From: JAKFWF01 sp963732635
Lineage (GTDB): Bacteria; Pseudomonadota; Alphaproteobacteria; Rhizobiales; Hyphomicrobiaceae
Assembly (NCBI GenBank): GCA_963732635.1
Contig: CAVTAL010000007.1
Location: 124,001 to 188,000, forward strand
Reading direction: 5' to 3'
DNA length: 64,000 nucleotides
The notes beneath the pieces are model-generated. The model made no database searches and was not told the DNA's origin. It was given only the letters and a program-made list of their open reading frames with translations. Position numbers and translations under genes: made by a program. Positions 34,610 to 44,027 of the stretch are shown piece after piece. Within the stretch, counting starts at the first letter, position 1; each line of letters opens with the position of its first letter.

Positions 34610-35560
34610 ATGGATGATGTTCTGATCGAACCACCTGCTGCTAAACCGGCCATCGAGTGGCAGACCATACTGCTCGCCGTGGTGATCTATGGAAGCTGGC
34701 TGGCGCTGACCTATTGGCACACCGCGGTGCCATTGTGGTTTCTGGTGCCGTGTGGCGCGTGGCTCACATGCTGGCAATCGTCGCTGCAGCACGAAATCCT
34801 GCACGGTCATCCTACACGCGGCGCGGCGCTCAACCGTGCCATCGGTTTTGCACCGTTAGCGCTGTGGCTGCCCTATGACCGCTACCGCGCGACCCACCTG
34901 CAGCACCATCACGACGAGCGATTGACCGACCCGCTCGATGACCCAGAGTCGCGTTATGTCACCTCTGAGGATTGGCAGCGGCTGGGCACGCTCGGGCAGC
35001 TGGCGTTGCGGGCGCAGGCAACATTGGCTGGCCGGCTTGTCATTGGTCCGTTCTGGGTCATCGGCCATTTCCTGCGGGACGAAGCTCGTGACGTCATTGC
35101 CGGCGTGCCCGGCAGGCGCCGCATGTGGGGTGAGCATCTCACTGCCGTGGCGCTGATCCTGCTGTGGCTGTATTTCGTGTGCGCGATGAACCTGTGGTTC
35201 TACCTCTTCGTGTTCGCGATCGGCGGCACCTCGCTGATGCTGATCCGTTCGTTCGCCGAGCATCGCGCCGACGCCGCAGAGATTAAGCGCACGGCAGTTG
35301 TCGAGGGACATGGTCCGCTCGCCTGGCTATACCTGTTCAACAATCTTCACGCGGCGCACCACGCCAGACCGCAACTGTCGTGGTACCGGCTACCAGCGTT
35401 TTTTCGCGCCAACCGGGCATTGTTCGTCGATACTGCGCGCGGGCCTTACTATTCTGGTTATGGCGAGGTCTTTCGCCGCTTTCTGCTGCGGCCGCACGAC
35501 AGGCCGATCCACCCGTTGGGGCGCATTCCGGCCAAGTGCGCTGACGCGGAGGTTGCATGA
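34610..35560 (+). CDS. Membrane fatty acid desaturase/hydroxylase-like protein
   Basis: 316 residues. Three histidine clusters of the membrane di-iron family are present: HEILHGH, HLQHHHDE and LHAAHHARP, with membrane helices between (LAVVIYGSWLALTYW, WFLVPCGAWLTCW, LTAVALILLWLYFVCAMNLWF in shorter pieces). Such enzymes use O2 to desaturate or hydroxylate lipids or small alkyl compounds. The ATG at 34610 has GAGGGG just upstream. It overlaps the cupin gene by 4 bases, which suggests one pathway. Confidence 0.88.
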   Translation: MDDVLIEPPAAKPAIEWQTILLAVVIYGSWLALTYWHTAVPLWFLVPCGAWLTCWQSSLQHEILHGHPTRGAALNRAIGFAPLALWLPYDRYRATHLQHHHDERLTDPLDDPESRYVTSEDWQRLGTLGQLALRAQATLAGRLVIGPFWVIGHFLRDEARDVIAGVPGRRRMWGEHLTAVALILLWLYFVCAMNLWFYLFVFAIGGTSLMLIRSFAEHRADAAEIKRTAVVEGHGPLAWLYLFNNLHAAHHARPQLSWYRLPAFFRANRALFVDTARGPYYSGYGEVFRRFLLRPHDRPIHPLGRIPAKCADAEVA

Positions 35561-36156
35561 ATACGCTGCTCGACCGAATAGCCGATCTCTACGCGGCCGA
35601 TCCTGTCGCATGTGACGGCATGCTGGCAGCAGCGGCGCGTGAATTGCGCGCCTTGAGCTTGCGTGCACCGATATCCGAAACTTCGTTGCGCCTATCGGTG
35701 TGCCGACACATGCCCGCGACATTCGACGGTGCCAAGCGCGGACCTTTGGCGGCGGTCGCCGCGAGCTTCGCTGAATACGAGCCACATGCCATGTGGCGGC
35801 AAAATCCGAACTACACTCCCGCGAACATCGGCCAGAAATTTCTCGACAACTACGGTTATGTTGAATTGGTTGGGCGGGATCGGCCTTGGCGGAACGATCG
35901 TTTCGCGGTCGGATTCTTGCTACTCGGGCCGGGTGCGCACTATCCGGCGCACAGTCATCCAGCGTCCGAGGTTTATCATGTGGTGTCGGGCATTGCAGAA
36001 TGGCGCAAGGGGGACGAAGCATGGGCGCCGCAGCCGCTGGGAGCGGCGATATATCATGCTCCAGGCGTGGTGCACGAGACCCGCGTTGTCAGCGCACCGC
36101 TGCTCGCGCTCTACTGCTGGGCTGGTGATATCGCAATTGCCGCCAAGCTGGCCTAG
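35557..36156 (+). CDS. Cupin of the dimethylsulfoniopropionate lyase-like family
   Basis: 199 residues. The C-terminal cupin has PAHSHPASEVYHVVSG (metal His, His, Glu and the conserved Tyr) and GVVHETRV (last His), the pattern of DddL/DddQ-type DMSP lyases. Those enzymes release dimethyl sulfide from DMSP, but many family members in soil bacteria have unknown substrates. It overlaps the desaturase gene by 4 bases and is the last gene of the operon. Its stop overlaps the hisD stop (CTAG shared). Confidence 0.75.
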   Translation: MNTLLDRIADLYAADPVACDGMLAAAARELRALSLRAPISETSLRLSVCRHMPATFDGAKRGPLAAVAASFAEYEPHAMWRQNPNYTPANIGQKFLDNYGYVELVGRDRPWRNDRFAVGFLLLGPGAHYPAHSHPASEVYHVVSGIAEWRKGDEAWAPQPLGAAIYHAPGVVHETRVVSAPLLALYCWAGDIAIAAKLA

Positions 36157-37445
36157 GTCTTCATCCGCACTTCGATCGAGCGGCGGTGGGCTTCGAGGCC
36201 TTCGGCGCGGGCAAGCGTCATGGCGGTCGGACCGAGGGCTGACAGTGCTCCGGCCGACAGCTTCAGGATCGACGTGCGCTTCATGAAGTCAAGGGTGCCG
36301 AGGCCGGACGAGAACCGGGCACTGCGGGCGGTCGGCAACACGTGGTTCGAGCCTGACACGTAGTCACCGATCACTTCCGGTGTGTGGCTCCCTAGGAAGA
36401 TCGCACCCGCATTGCGGATTTTGGCAGCCAACGCTTCCGGGTCGGCGGTGGCGATTTCCAGATGCTCGGCGGCGATGCGGTCGGCCAACCCGGGGGCTTC
36501 GTCGAGCGAACGCAGAATGATCGTGGCGCCGAAAACGTTCCAGCTTTCGCCTGCTATATTGCCGCGCGGCAGAACGCTGAGTTGGTTCGCGACGGCGGCT
36601 TCGACGGCGGTGGCGAAGGATTCGTCATCGGTCATCAGGATCGCCTGCGCGGCGGTATCGTGCTCGGCCTGGGCCAACAGGTCGGCTGCGATCCATTCCG
36701 GATTGTTGTTGCCATCGGCGATCACCAGCACTTCGGATGGACCGGCAATGCTGTCGATGCCGACGGTGCCGAACACCTGGCGCTTTGCGGCCGCGACGAA
36801 GGCGTTGCCAGGGCCGACGATCTTCACCACCGGCGAAATGCTCGACGTACCGTAGGCGAGAGCCGCCACTGCTTGAGCGCCGCCAATGCGGTAGATCTCC
36901 TCGACGCCAGCAATGCGGGCGGCGGCAAGCACGAGCGGGTTGAGTTCGCCCTTCGGCGTCGGCACCACCATGACGATGCGGGGGACACCAGCGACTTTAG
37001 CCGGCACCGCGTTCATCAACACGGAGCTTGGATAGGACGCGAGCCCGCCCGGCACATAAAGGCCGACGGACTCGACGGCGGTCCAGCGCGAGCCAAGTTC
37101 GGCGCCGACGGCGTCGACGTAGTGATCGTCCTTCGGCAATTGGCGGTGATGATGGGATTGGATGCGCGCGCGAGCGAAGTGAAGGGCCTCCAGCGTTTCG
37201 GCGGAGCAAGCCGTGATGGCGCGTTCGATCTCCGCCGCTGACACGCGCAGCGTCGCTGGCGTCAGATGCAGGTGATCAAATTTTGCTGTCAACTCGATCA
37301 ACGCCGCATCGCCGCGCGTACGAACGTCAGCGATGATCTGGCGCACCGTCGTGTCGACGTCATCGGAGACTTCGCGCTTTCGCGACAGGAACGCTGCAAA
37401 CTGGTTCTCGAAGTTGCGCGCCGACGTGCTGAGCCGTTCGGGCAT
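36153..37445 (-). CDS. hisD: Histidinol dehydrogenase
   Basis: 430 residues, normal length. VGLYVPGGLASYPSSVLMNAVPAKVAG and AGPSEVLVIAD are diagnostic (key words YVPGG, AGPSEVL), and QAEHDTAAQAILMT carries the zinc and catalytic residues. It performs the last two steps of histidine synthesis. The ATG at 37445 gives MPERL; the upstream extension is not conserved. It lies 5 bases after the DUF2948 gene, which is its usual neighbour in Rhizobiales. Confidence 0.95.
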   Translation of the reverse strand: MPERLSTSARNFENQFAAFLSRKREVSDDVDTTVRQIIADVRTRGDAALIELTAKFDHLHLTPATLRVSAAEIERAITACSAETLEALHFARARIQSHHHRQLPKDDHYVDAVGAELGSRWTAVESVGLYVPGGLASYPSSVLMNAVPAKVAGVPRIVMVVPTPKGELNPLVLAAARIAGVEEIYRIGGAQAVAALAYGTSSISPVVKIVGPGNAFVAAAKRQVFGTVGIDSIAGPSEVLVIADGNNNPEWIAADLLAQAEHDTAAQAILMTDDESFATAVEAAVANQLSVLPRGNIAGESWNVFGATIILRSLDEAPGLADRIAAEHLEIATADPEALAAKIRNAGAIFLGSHTPEVIGDYVSGSNHVLPTARSARFSSGLGTLDFMKRTSILKLSAGALSALGPTAMTLARAEGLEAHRRSIEVRMKT

Positions 37446-37450
37446 GAAGC

Positions 37451-37936
37451 TCACTCCGGTTTCGTGGTCTTGGGCTGAGGCGGTACTTCGTCGTGGGTGG
37501 GCTTGGCACGGGCGGCCCACATGGCGCCCAGATCCTTCAACTCGACCTCAAGACATTCGACTTCTAGGCGGATCGCGGCGTTGCCGGCGCATATGATGGT
37601 GACGGTGCCGGCCGGTGCGCCGGTCTCTTCGAACTGCAGGGCAAGAATTGAAAGCGCGCGCCGCTTGTCCTTGAGATCGATGCCGCTGACCTTGGCCGAG
37701 AGCACGCGTTCAAACCTCAACGCCGCGCGGTGGCGGAGCAACTGGGAATCGGTCTTGCCTTCGGTTTCCGCCTTGGCAGCAGCATCCCAATCGAAACGAT
37801 TGGTTATCGCAGCGAACCGACGATCCTTGGGCAGGAAAGCCATGTCGGCGATGAGCAGCACGGCGTCCTGCATATGCGCCGACAGGACCGCAAGATCCTC
37901 GGCGTCGAGTGCGATGAGCTTCAAGGTTTCCGACAC
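37451..37936 (-). CDS. DUF2948 family protein
   Basis: About 161 residues starting SETLKLIALDAEDLAVLSAHMQDAVL, the DUF2948 N-terminal block, with FAAITNRFDW and LSILALQFEE later. Function is unknown. The GTG at 37936 follows GGATGG and fits the family start; an ATG at 38002 is also in frame. It is directly upstream of hisD and probably co-transcribed. Confidence 0.82.
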   Translation of the reverse strand: MSETLKLIALDAEDLAVLSAHMQDAVLLIADMAFLPKDRRFAAITNRFDWDAAAKAETEGKTDSQLLRHRAALRFERVLSAKVSGIDLKDKRRALSILALQFEETGAPAGTVTIICAGNAAIRLEVECLEVELKDLGAMWAARAKPTHDEVPPQPKTTKPE

Positions 37937-38042
37937 GGTCGGGCCATCCCGCGTTGAGGTTCCGTCAGCAGCCCCATTACTGAAACGGGGCAGGTGATGC
38001 AATGCATCCCCGCCCCGTCAGATTATTTAAGCGTCTGGTCGA

Positions 38043-39702
38043 TCAGTAGGCCTTGCGGCCGTCGCGACGGTCGTTCGACCGGGCGGGGCGCTGGCCACCC
38101 GACGGGCGGCGATCACCGGATGCCGGACGACGGTCCTGTTCGCGACCTTCCGGCCGGCGGGCTGGCTGGGCGCCATCGCGGCTCGGACGAGCGAGGAAGG
38201 CGACGTTGCCGAGATCACCGTTGTGGCGGCCGGGCTCGGCCGAGCGCGAGCGCTCGACGCGGGCCGGACGTTCAGCCGGGCGATCGGCATCGAGCGCCGG
38301 ACGCCAGCCGGTCTGGTTGTTTTCGGTAGTGGAGCGCGGACGATGGGCTTCCGAGCGGTAGCCATCGCCGCGCGGTGCGGGGGCTGCCGCAGCAGGACGA
38401 TCGGCACGGCGGTCGGCACTGTAGCCCTGGCGATCGTCGCGACGCTCGCCACCGCTACGATTGCCGCCGCGGTTGCCGCCGCCACGATTTTGACCACCGC
38501 GTTCACCGCCGCTGCGGCGGGGATCACGATGTTCCTCCAGGCGACCGCTGGCGGCATCGGCGGCAAGGCCGTTGTCGTTGCGACGGTCGGTCGAGGGGAT
38601 GACCTGGCGGGTCAGCTTCTCGATGTCTTTCAGCAGGCTGCGCTCGTCGTTGGCGCAGAAGGAAACGGCGGTGCCCTCGGCGCCGGCGCGCGCGGTGCGG
38701 CCGATGCGGTGGACGTAGGACTTCAGGCACGTTCGGCAGCTCGAAGTTGACGACGTGGGTGACGAGGTCGATGTCGATGCCGCGCGCCGCGATGTCGGTT
38801 GCGATGAGGCCACGGATCTTGCCGGCCTTGAAGGCTGCGAGCGCCTCTTCACGCTGACGCTGGCTCTTGTTGCCGTGGATGGCGGCAACCTTGACGCCGG
38901 CGCGTTCGAGATGCTGGGCGACGCGATCGGCGCCGCGCTTGGTGCGTGTGAATACCAGCGTGCGCGACATTGTCGGGTCGGCGAACAGCTCGGACAGCAG
39001 GGCGCGCTTCTTGCCCGGCTCGATGAGGATGACGCTCTGCGATACGCGATCAACGGTGGTGGCGACCGGTGCGACCGAAACCTTGGCCGGATCGATCAGC
39101 AGTTCGTCGGCGAGGCGGCCGATCTCCTTCGGCATGGTGGCCGAGAAGAACAGGTTCTGCCGGCGCGAGGCAAGCTTCTGCACGATCTTGCGGATCGGGA
39201 TCACGAAGCCGAGGTCGAGCATCTGGTCGGCCTCGTCGAGCACGAAGATTTCAGTGCCTTCGAGCTGGACGTTGCGTTCCATCATGTGGTCGATCAGGCG
39301 GCCGGGGGTGGCGACGAGAACGTCGACGCCCGAGGCCAGTGCCTGGATCTGCGGCCGGTGAGCCACGCCGCCGAACACCACGGCGACTTTCATGCCCATA
39401 TGCTTACCATAGGTGCGGAAGCTCTCGGCGATCTGCGAGGCGAGTTCGCGGGTCGGCGACAGGATGAGGCAGCGGCAGCCCTTGCGCAGCGGTGCCTTAC
39501 GGTCGGCGGCGAGGCGATGCAGAATTGGCAGCGCGAATGCTGCGGTCTTGCCGGTACCGGTCTGGGCGATGCCGAGCAGGTCGCGGCCCGCCATCACATG
39601 CGGAATGGCCTGGGCCTGGATCGGGGTTGGGGTGGTATAGCCCTCGGTTTCAAGGGCCTGGAGTAGAGCAGCGTCAAGTTTGAGATCGGTAAAAGTCGTC
39701 AA
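38043..39702 (-). pseudogene. DEAD-box RNA helicase (RhlE-like) interrupted by a +1 frameshift
   Basis: The N-terminal frame (39702 to about 38722) carries the Q motif, AQTGTGKT, SPTRELA, ATPGRL, LDEAD, FSATMP, FTRTKRGAD and TDIAARGIDI. It then goes out of frame after ELPNVPE. The other frame resumes with SYVHRIGRTARAG (motif VI) and runs through an Arg/Gly-rich tail to 38043. One extra base in GAAGTCC (near 38722) explains this; without it the protein is about 550 residues. Start is probably TTG at 39702 with AGGAAAG 8 bases upstream (LTTFTDLKLD). Such helicases unwind RNA in ribosome assembly or cold adaptation. Confidence 0.88.
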
Positions 39703-40027
39703 TTTGGTATCTTTCCTAGTCCCGCGCTCGAACTCGGCCCGGCCAGCATGAGACATGCACAGGCCAAGGGTCCGGCTGGTCTCGTGACCGGCGCGGTGCT
39801 GCTGGGTGACACCCCGCGTGGCCTGGGAGTTGGTTTTGGGTAGAGGATGAAGGCGCTCAACAGGAAACTGCGCTTAGGCAGGTTGGCCACTACGAAAGGC
39901 CGGAACCAAGTGCGCAATCTTTCACGCGGCTGGAGCACCGAAAATCACCGAATCAATCGGCAATGGGCGCGTGTTTGTCATGCTGCAACGCACAAGTCAA
40001 GCCCAATTGCCGAGCGGAGAGAGTGGG
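39703..40027. other. Long leader region upstream of the helicase gene, no gene seen
   Basis: About 325 bases between the helicase start and the stop of the small basic gene, both on the minus strand. No conserved frame was recognised. Long 5' leaders are common for cold-inducible DEAD-box helicase genes, so it may hold a promoter and a structured untranslated region. Confidence 0.4.
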
Positions 40028-40189
40028 TCAGCCGGCTGGCTCGGGTTCGGTATTGGTTGTCGTGGCCGTGGCTGCGGCCTTTGCGCGATCCGCCGCCTTG
40101 CGCCGCTTGAGGTTCACCCGCAGTGCATCGGCGAGACGATCTTCGCGAGCTTTCTGTGGTGCCGACTTGCCGTCGTTGGTTGATGACAC
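40028..40189 (-). CDS. Small basic protein, function unknown
   Basis: 53 residues, GTG start at 40189 with GGAAA about 6 bases upstream. The core REDRLADALRVNLKRRKAADR is like the short Arg/Lys-rich proteins I recall beside murA in Rhizobiales genomes. The C-terminal tail is Ala/Thr/Pro-rich. No membrane segment. The frame stays open upstream to 40297, but that part is not conserved-looking. Confidence 0.55.
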   Translation of the reverse strand: MSSTNDGKSAPQKAREDRLADALRVNLKRRKAADRAKAAATATTTNTEPEPAG

Positions 40190-40396
40190 GGGGAAATTTC
40201 CAGCTGCCGCGTTCGTTGGCGTCGACGGTAACCGACGTGGTGGGCTCGACGCAATGGCCCTGCTTGACGCCCCAGTTGGCCGCCGATAGGACCACAACGA
40301 TTAGGTTAACAAGGCCGGTTCCGTTTGCCAGTCGAGCCGATAGTCGAAACCGGTCGCAGGTCACTGTCGCCCGCCAGCAAGCCCAGCGAGGCCACG

Positions 40397-41869
40397 ATGA
40401 CATCGATCCGTTTCGAGCAGGCTCAGTCGCCGAGAACGGATCTCGTGTGCCGCGTTTGCGGCCAGTCCCGATCCAAGCATGTGCTGACCCTGGCGCCCGC
40501 GCCGATCGATGGCGGCAAGCTTGAATTGTTCGGGTGTCTCGGGTGCGGCTCGTACTTCTACGGCGGCGCCGATCCGGTGCTAGGCTACGACCATGCCGGG
40601 TTCGAACCCAAATACTGGATGCACTATGCGCAGATCGGTGCCGGCATTCCGGCAATGCTGTCGCCATTGTTCGCGCTAGGCGAGCGGGCGCGCGGGGCAT
40701 TGCTCGACGTCGGTTGCGGCTTCGGCTTCGTGGCGGACTTCTGGGGCAGATCCGGTCGCGGGACGGCCGTCGGGCTCGAGAGTGCAGTCTATGGTGAAGT
40801 CGGTCGCGATTTGCTCGGCGTCGAGGTGCGCCCTGAATATTTCAGCCAATGCACCGCGATTGCCGGACGCAAGTTCGATATCGTGTTCTCGTCGGAAGTG
40901 ATCGAGCATGTCACCGACCCTACAGCGTTCTTAAAGGAGATCAGCCAGGGTTTGGCGGAGGCCGGCATTCTGGTCATCACGACGCCGTCGGCCACCATCG
41001 TTGCTCCAACCTCAGATCCGGCGACTTTGTTGGCCGCCCTTTCGCCCGGCTATCACTACAATCTGTTGTCGAAGGCGGCTTTGCAGACAGCGTTCAAGGC
41101 TGCCGGATTGCCGCATGTTTACGTCCACGATGCTGGGCACCAACTCGTCGCCTGGGGCTCGCGCCAACCATTCGCACGGCCCGAGCGGGCTCGCTTCGAC
41201 TGGGACGCCTATTTCGCGTACCTGCAGCATTTGAGCGAGAATGGCGATCCGTCGGTCAAGGGCGGAGCGCTCTATCGGATGTTGAAGGACTACCATGGTC
41301 AGGGGATGCAGGATCGTGCGGGTGTTGCTCTGCGGCGATTGTCAGCGTTCGCGGCGGATCACTATGGTATCGACCTGATGCAACCGGAAATCGGCGCGGC
41401 CCTGCAATCCGCCGACCTGATGTCGCGCATAGATCAATCGCCGGCTTGGCTTGGCTGCGCATTGGTGCATGCCGGCCAGCACGTCGGTCAGGTGAGCGCT
41501 GATCACCGTGCCAAGTTGCGCATGTTGGATGCAGCCCTACGCCTTTTCCGCCGCGATATTGCAACCAGTCCACGCTACACGCCCGAGCCAAGTTTCCTGT
41601 TGCCGCTGGCCGAGCAGCAATATCGCATCGCCTTGGCGGATGCGTTGGGCGCGGAGTTGAAGGCGGGAATGGGCGCACACGTTGCGGAGGGTGCAACGGC
41701 ACTTCGCCCGAACCACATCAACGACTTCGTCGGTGCGGTCGGCCTGCTGGCCGGCCGGATTGCTGCCGCGATGCCGGCTGCGGCCGGACAGGTCGCGCGC
41801 GGAACGGTTTCGCGGTGGAACCGCTCGGTTCGCAAGCGGCTGAATGCTAATGCCGCCAAAGCCAGTTGA
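40397..41869 (+). CDS. SAM-dependent methyltransferase domain protein, polysaccharide cluster
   Basis: 490 residues. N-terminal CRVCG and CLGCG form a likely zinc ribbon, followed by the class I methyltransferase motif LLDVGCGFG and SSEVIEHVTDP (Methyltransf_11/23 type). The C-terminal 200 residues are helical and unassigned. It probably methylates a sugar of a surface glycan, given the two glycan genes that follow. The ATG at 40397 has GAGG 6 bases upstream. It is divergent from the small basic gene. Confidence 0.8.
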   Translation: MTSIRFEQAQSPRTDLVCRVCGQSRSKHVLTLAPAPIDGGKLELFGCLGCGSYFYGGADPVLGYDHAGFEPKYWMHYAQIGAGIPAMLSPLFALGERARGALLDVGCGFGFVADFWGRSGRGTAVGLESAVYGEVGRDLLGVEVRPEYFSQCTAIAGRKFDIVFSSEVIEHVTDPTAFLKEISQGLAEAGILVITTPSATIVAPTSDPATLLAALSPGYHYNLLSKAALQTAFKAAGLPHVYVHDAGHQLVAWGSRQPFARPERARFDWDAYFAYLQHLSENGDPSVKGGALYRMLKDYHGQGMQDRAGVALRRLSAFAADHYGIDLMQPEIGAALQSADLMSRIDQSPAWLGCALVHAGQHVGQVSADHRAKLRMLDAALRLFRRDIATSPRYTPEPSFLLPLAEQQYRIALADALGAELKAGMGAHVAEGATALRPNHINDFVGAVGLLAGRIAAAMPAAAGQVARGTVSRWNRSVRKRLNANAAKAS

Positions 41870-41882
41870 GGCTCAATTGACG

Positions 41883-43970
41883 ATGCCCGACGAATTCAGT
41901 GTCTGCATCGCCATTCCTGCGTCCGGCCGACACATGCTGTCTGTACGGCCACGATCGCAAGCCTTCCAGTATCTTCCTGTACGAGTCGGGGCCGAGGCCC
42001 AGGAACTCGCATTCCTGCCTATGTTCGGTGCTTCCGCTTTCGCGGTCTCGACCCGCAAGCCCGGCACGATGCTGCGGTTTCGTGAAATGGATGTTGAAGG
42101 CGCGGAGCTGCGGCCAAGCGGGTTCGCCGACGGGTTGGTGCGCGCGCGCCTGTTTGGCCGCCAAAGTGCTTGGGAATTACCTACTCGGGCTCAACTGAAA
42201 GTCGAGATTTCGCGACTGGGCGCGCTGTCGCAAATCGCTGAGGCGAAGGCTGGTTTGAATGCCGGTCTCACCGACGCATTCGGACCGCTGAGCGCATTCG
42301 CGATGCAACACCCGCAAGTGATCATGGGATGGCCGCAGACCCGCGACGAAGATTGTCACGCGCACCAGGATCTAGCTGGTGCCAGTATAGTGATCGCGCT
42401 GCATCTGACCGATACGGCGACTTGGCCGGAATTCGCCAGCCACCTGATGCAGGTGCCGGAAGCTTTCCGCTTGGTCATCACGACTCCGCTCGTCCTGCCG
42501 GTCGATATTGAGCGGAAGATTAAGCGGCAATTTCCGAATGTGGAACTGCTTGAATCCGGTGCTCATGGTGGCGCGACCGGCGCATTTTTCGACCTGCTTT
42601 ATCGCGGCGCATTCGATGACGCGGAATTCGTCTGCCGCTTGACAGACTTGCCAGTGCCGAAGGCTGCGTCCAACCTGTCTACGGTCTGGCTCAGGCGCGC
42701 CGGTCTTATTGCGCTCGTGGGTTCGGCGGCTGCGATCGAAGGGTCCTTGGCGCGGCTGCGCGATTGCCCGAACCTCGGCATGCTCGCGGCGACACAATTT
42801 CTTCGCACGACGAATTCGGTCGCGACGGCGGCGATAGATCCGGCACTCGGCCGCGCGTTCAAGGAAATGGCGCAGCGTTTGGGGTATGCTTCCAGGGTGG
42901 TTGCCAGTGACTATTGGGCTTCGGGTGCCTTCTGGGTTCGCAGCCAAGCGCTCGGGTCATTGCGCGACCTGAACATCACGGATGCCGATTTCCGCGATCT
43001 GCCGAGAAACGTTGCCGAGGCGCAGGCAGCTGCACTGGAAATGACCTTGAGCCTCGCGGTTCGCAATGGCGGTTTTGCAGTCGAGGCCAGCGATGCCCCG
43101 TTGCCTCCAAGGTCGGAGTACATCGGGCGCGATGTTTCGGTCGCTGGCTGGCGCCAAATCGTGCCATTGGCTGATATCGCCGGGCGGCGCGTTTGCCTGT
43201 TCGCCAGCTATGTCCCGGCCGGCCGATTTTCGAATGCCGCCTTGCACTACATGCGCGCGTTGAAGCGCTGTGGACTGCTCGTCTATGTTGTTGCGGCGGT
43301 GCCGGATATCGATGCTGCGATCGAACCACCGGAAACCGATTGCGCCGATGCATTTGCCGTTCGGGCCAATGAAGGTCTTGATTTCGCCCTATGGGCGAGT
43401 GCATTGCGGCGGCATCCCCAGTTGCGCGATGCCGATAGCCTGCTGCTTGCTAACGACAGCGTGCTCGGTCCAGTGCGTCCGCTTGGCGATGTGTTCGCTC
43501 GGATCGACGCCGTGGACGCTGATTTCCTCGGGTTGACTGAGAATTTCGAGATACGCCGCCATCTGCAAAGCTATTTCCTTTACTTCAAGTCGAGTGCCCT
43601 GCGATCGCAAGCCTTCGGGCGGTACTGGTCGAACGTCAGATCGCTGCCGGACAAGCAGAACTTGATCCGCGCCTACGAGGTGTCGATGCTGGCCAAGCTC
43701 GAAGTCGAAGGTCTGCGCGGTCAGGCGCTCTTTCCTTTGGACGGCGGCAAGTCCAAGCGTGCGGTCAATCCGACACTGTTTCATTGGCGGGAATTGCTCG
43801 ATCGCGGCTTTCCCTTCATCAAGACCGAGGTGCTGCGCGACGATCCCGGCCGAACCGATTTGAATGGCTGGCGGGCGCAAGCCGGTGCCACGGGCTTCGA
43901 TGTCGAGTTCATCGCTCACGAACTGGCGGCGCGGTTTCCGAAGGCCGTGGCATTGAAAGCGAAGGGCTAG
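41883..43970 (+). CDS. Rhamnan synthesis protein F (RgpF)-like
   Basis: About 695 residues. The C-terminal half from CLFASYVPAGRFSNAALHYMR through LLANDSVLGPVRPLGDVF and DFLGLTENFEIRRHLQSYF to NPTLFHWRELLDRGFPFIKTEVLRD is the RgpF glycosyltransferase-like domain (key words LANDSV, LTEN, HWRELL). The N-terminal 350 residues are unassigned. It probably extends or decorates a rhamnose-rich cell-surface glycan. The ATG at 41883 has GAGG 10 bases upstream; an ATG at 41844 would overlap the methyltransferase gene. Confidence 0.8.
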   Translation: MPDEFSVCIAIPASGRHMLSVRPRSQAFQYLPVRVGAEAQELAFLPMFGASAFAVSTRKPGTMLRFREMDVEGAELRPSGFADGLVRARLFGRQSAWELPTRAQLKVEISRLGALSQIAEAKAGLNAGLTDAFGPLSAFAMQHPQVIMGWPQTRDEDCHAHQDLAGASIVIALHLTDTATWPEFASHLMQVPEAFRLVITTPLVLPVDIERKIKRQFPNVELLESGAHGGATGAFFDLLYRGAFDDAEFVCRLTDLPVPKAASNLSTVWLRRAGLIALVGSAAAIEGSLARLRDCPNLGMLAATQFLRTTNSVATAAIDPALGRAFKEMAQRLGYASRVVASDYWASGAFWVRSQALGSLRDLNITDADFRDLPRNVAEAQAAALEMTLSLAVRNGGFAVEASDAPLPPRSEYIGRDVSVAGWRQIVPLADIAGRRVCLFASYVPAGRFSNAALHYMRALKRCGLLVYVVAAVPDIDAAIEPPETDCADAFAVRANEGLDFALWASALRRHPQLRDADSLLLANDSVLGPVRPLGDVFARIDAVDADFLGLTENFEIRRHLQSYFLYFKSSALRSQAFGRYWSNVRSLPDKQNLIRAYEVSMLAKLEVEGLRGQALFPLDGGKSKRAVNPTLFHWRELLDRGFPFIKTEVLRDDPGRTDLNGWRAQAGATGFDVEFIAHELAARFPKAVALKAKG

Positions 43971-44027
43971 CCCATGTGTTGCTGTCGACGAGTGCATCGG
44001 CGTGCGGCGCGGCGAATGGATTGACGT

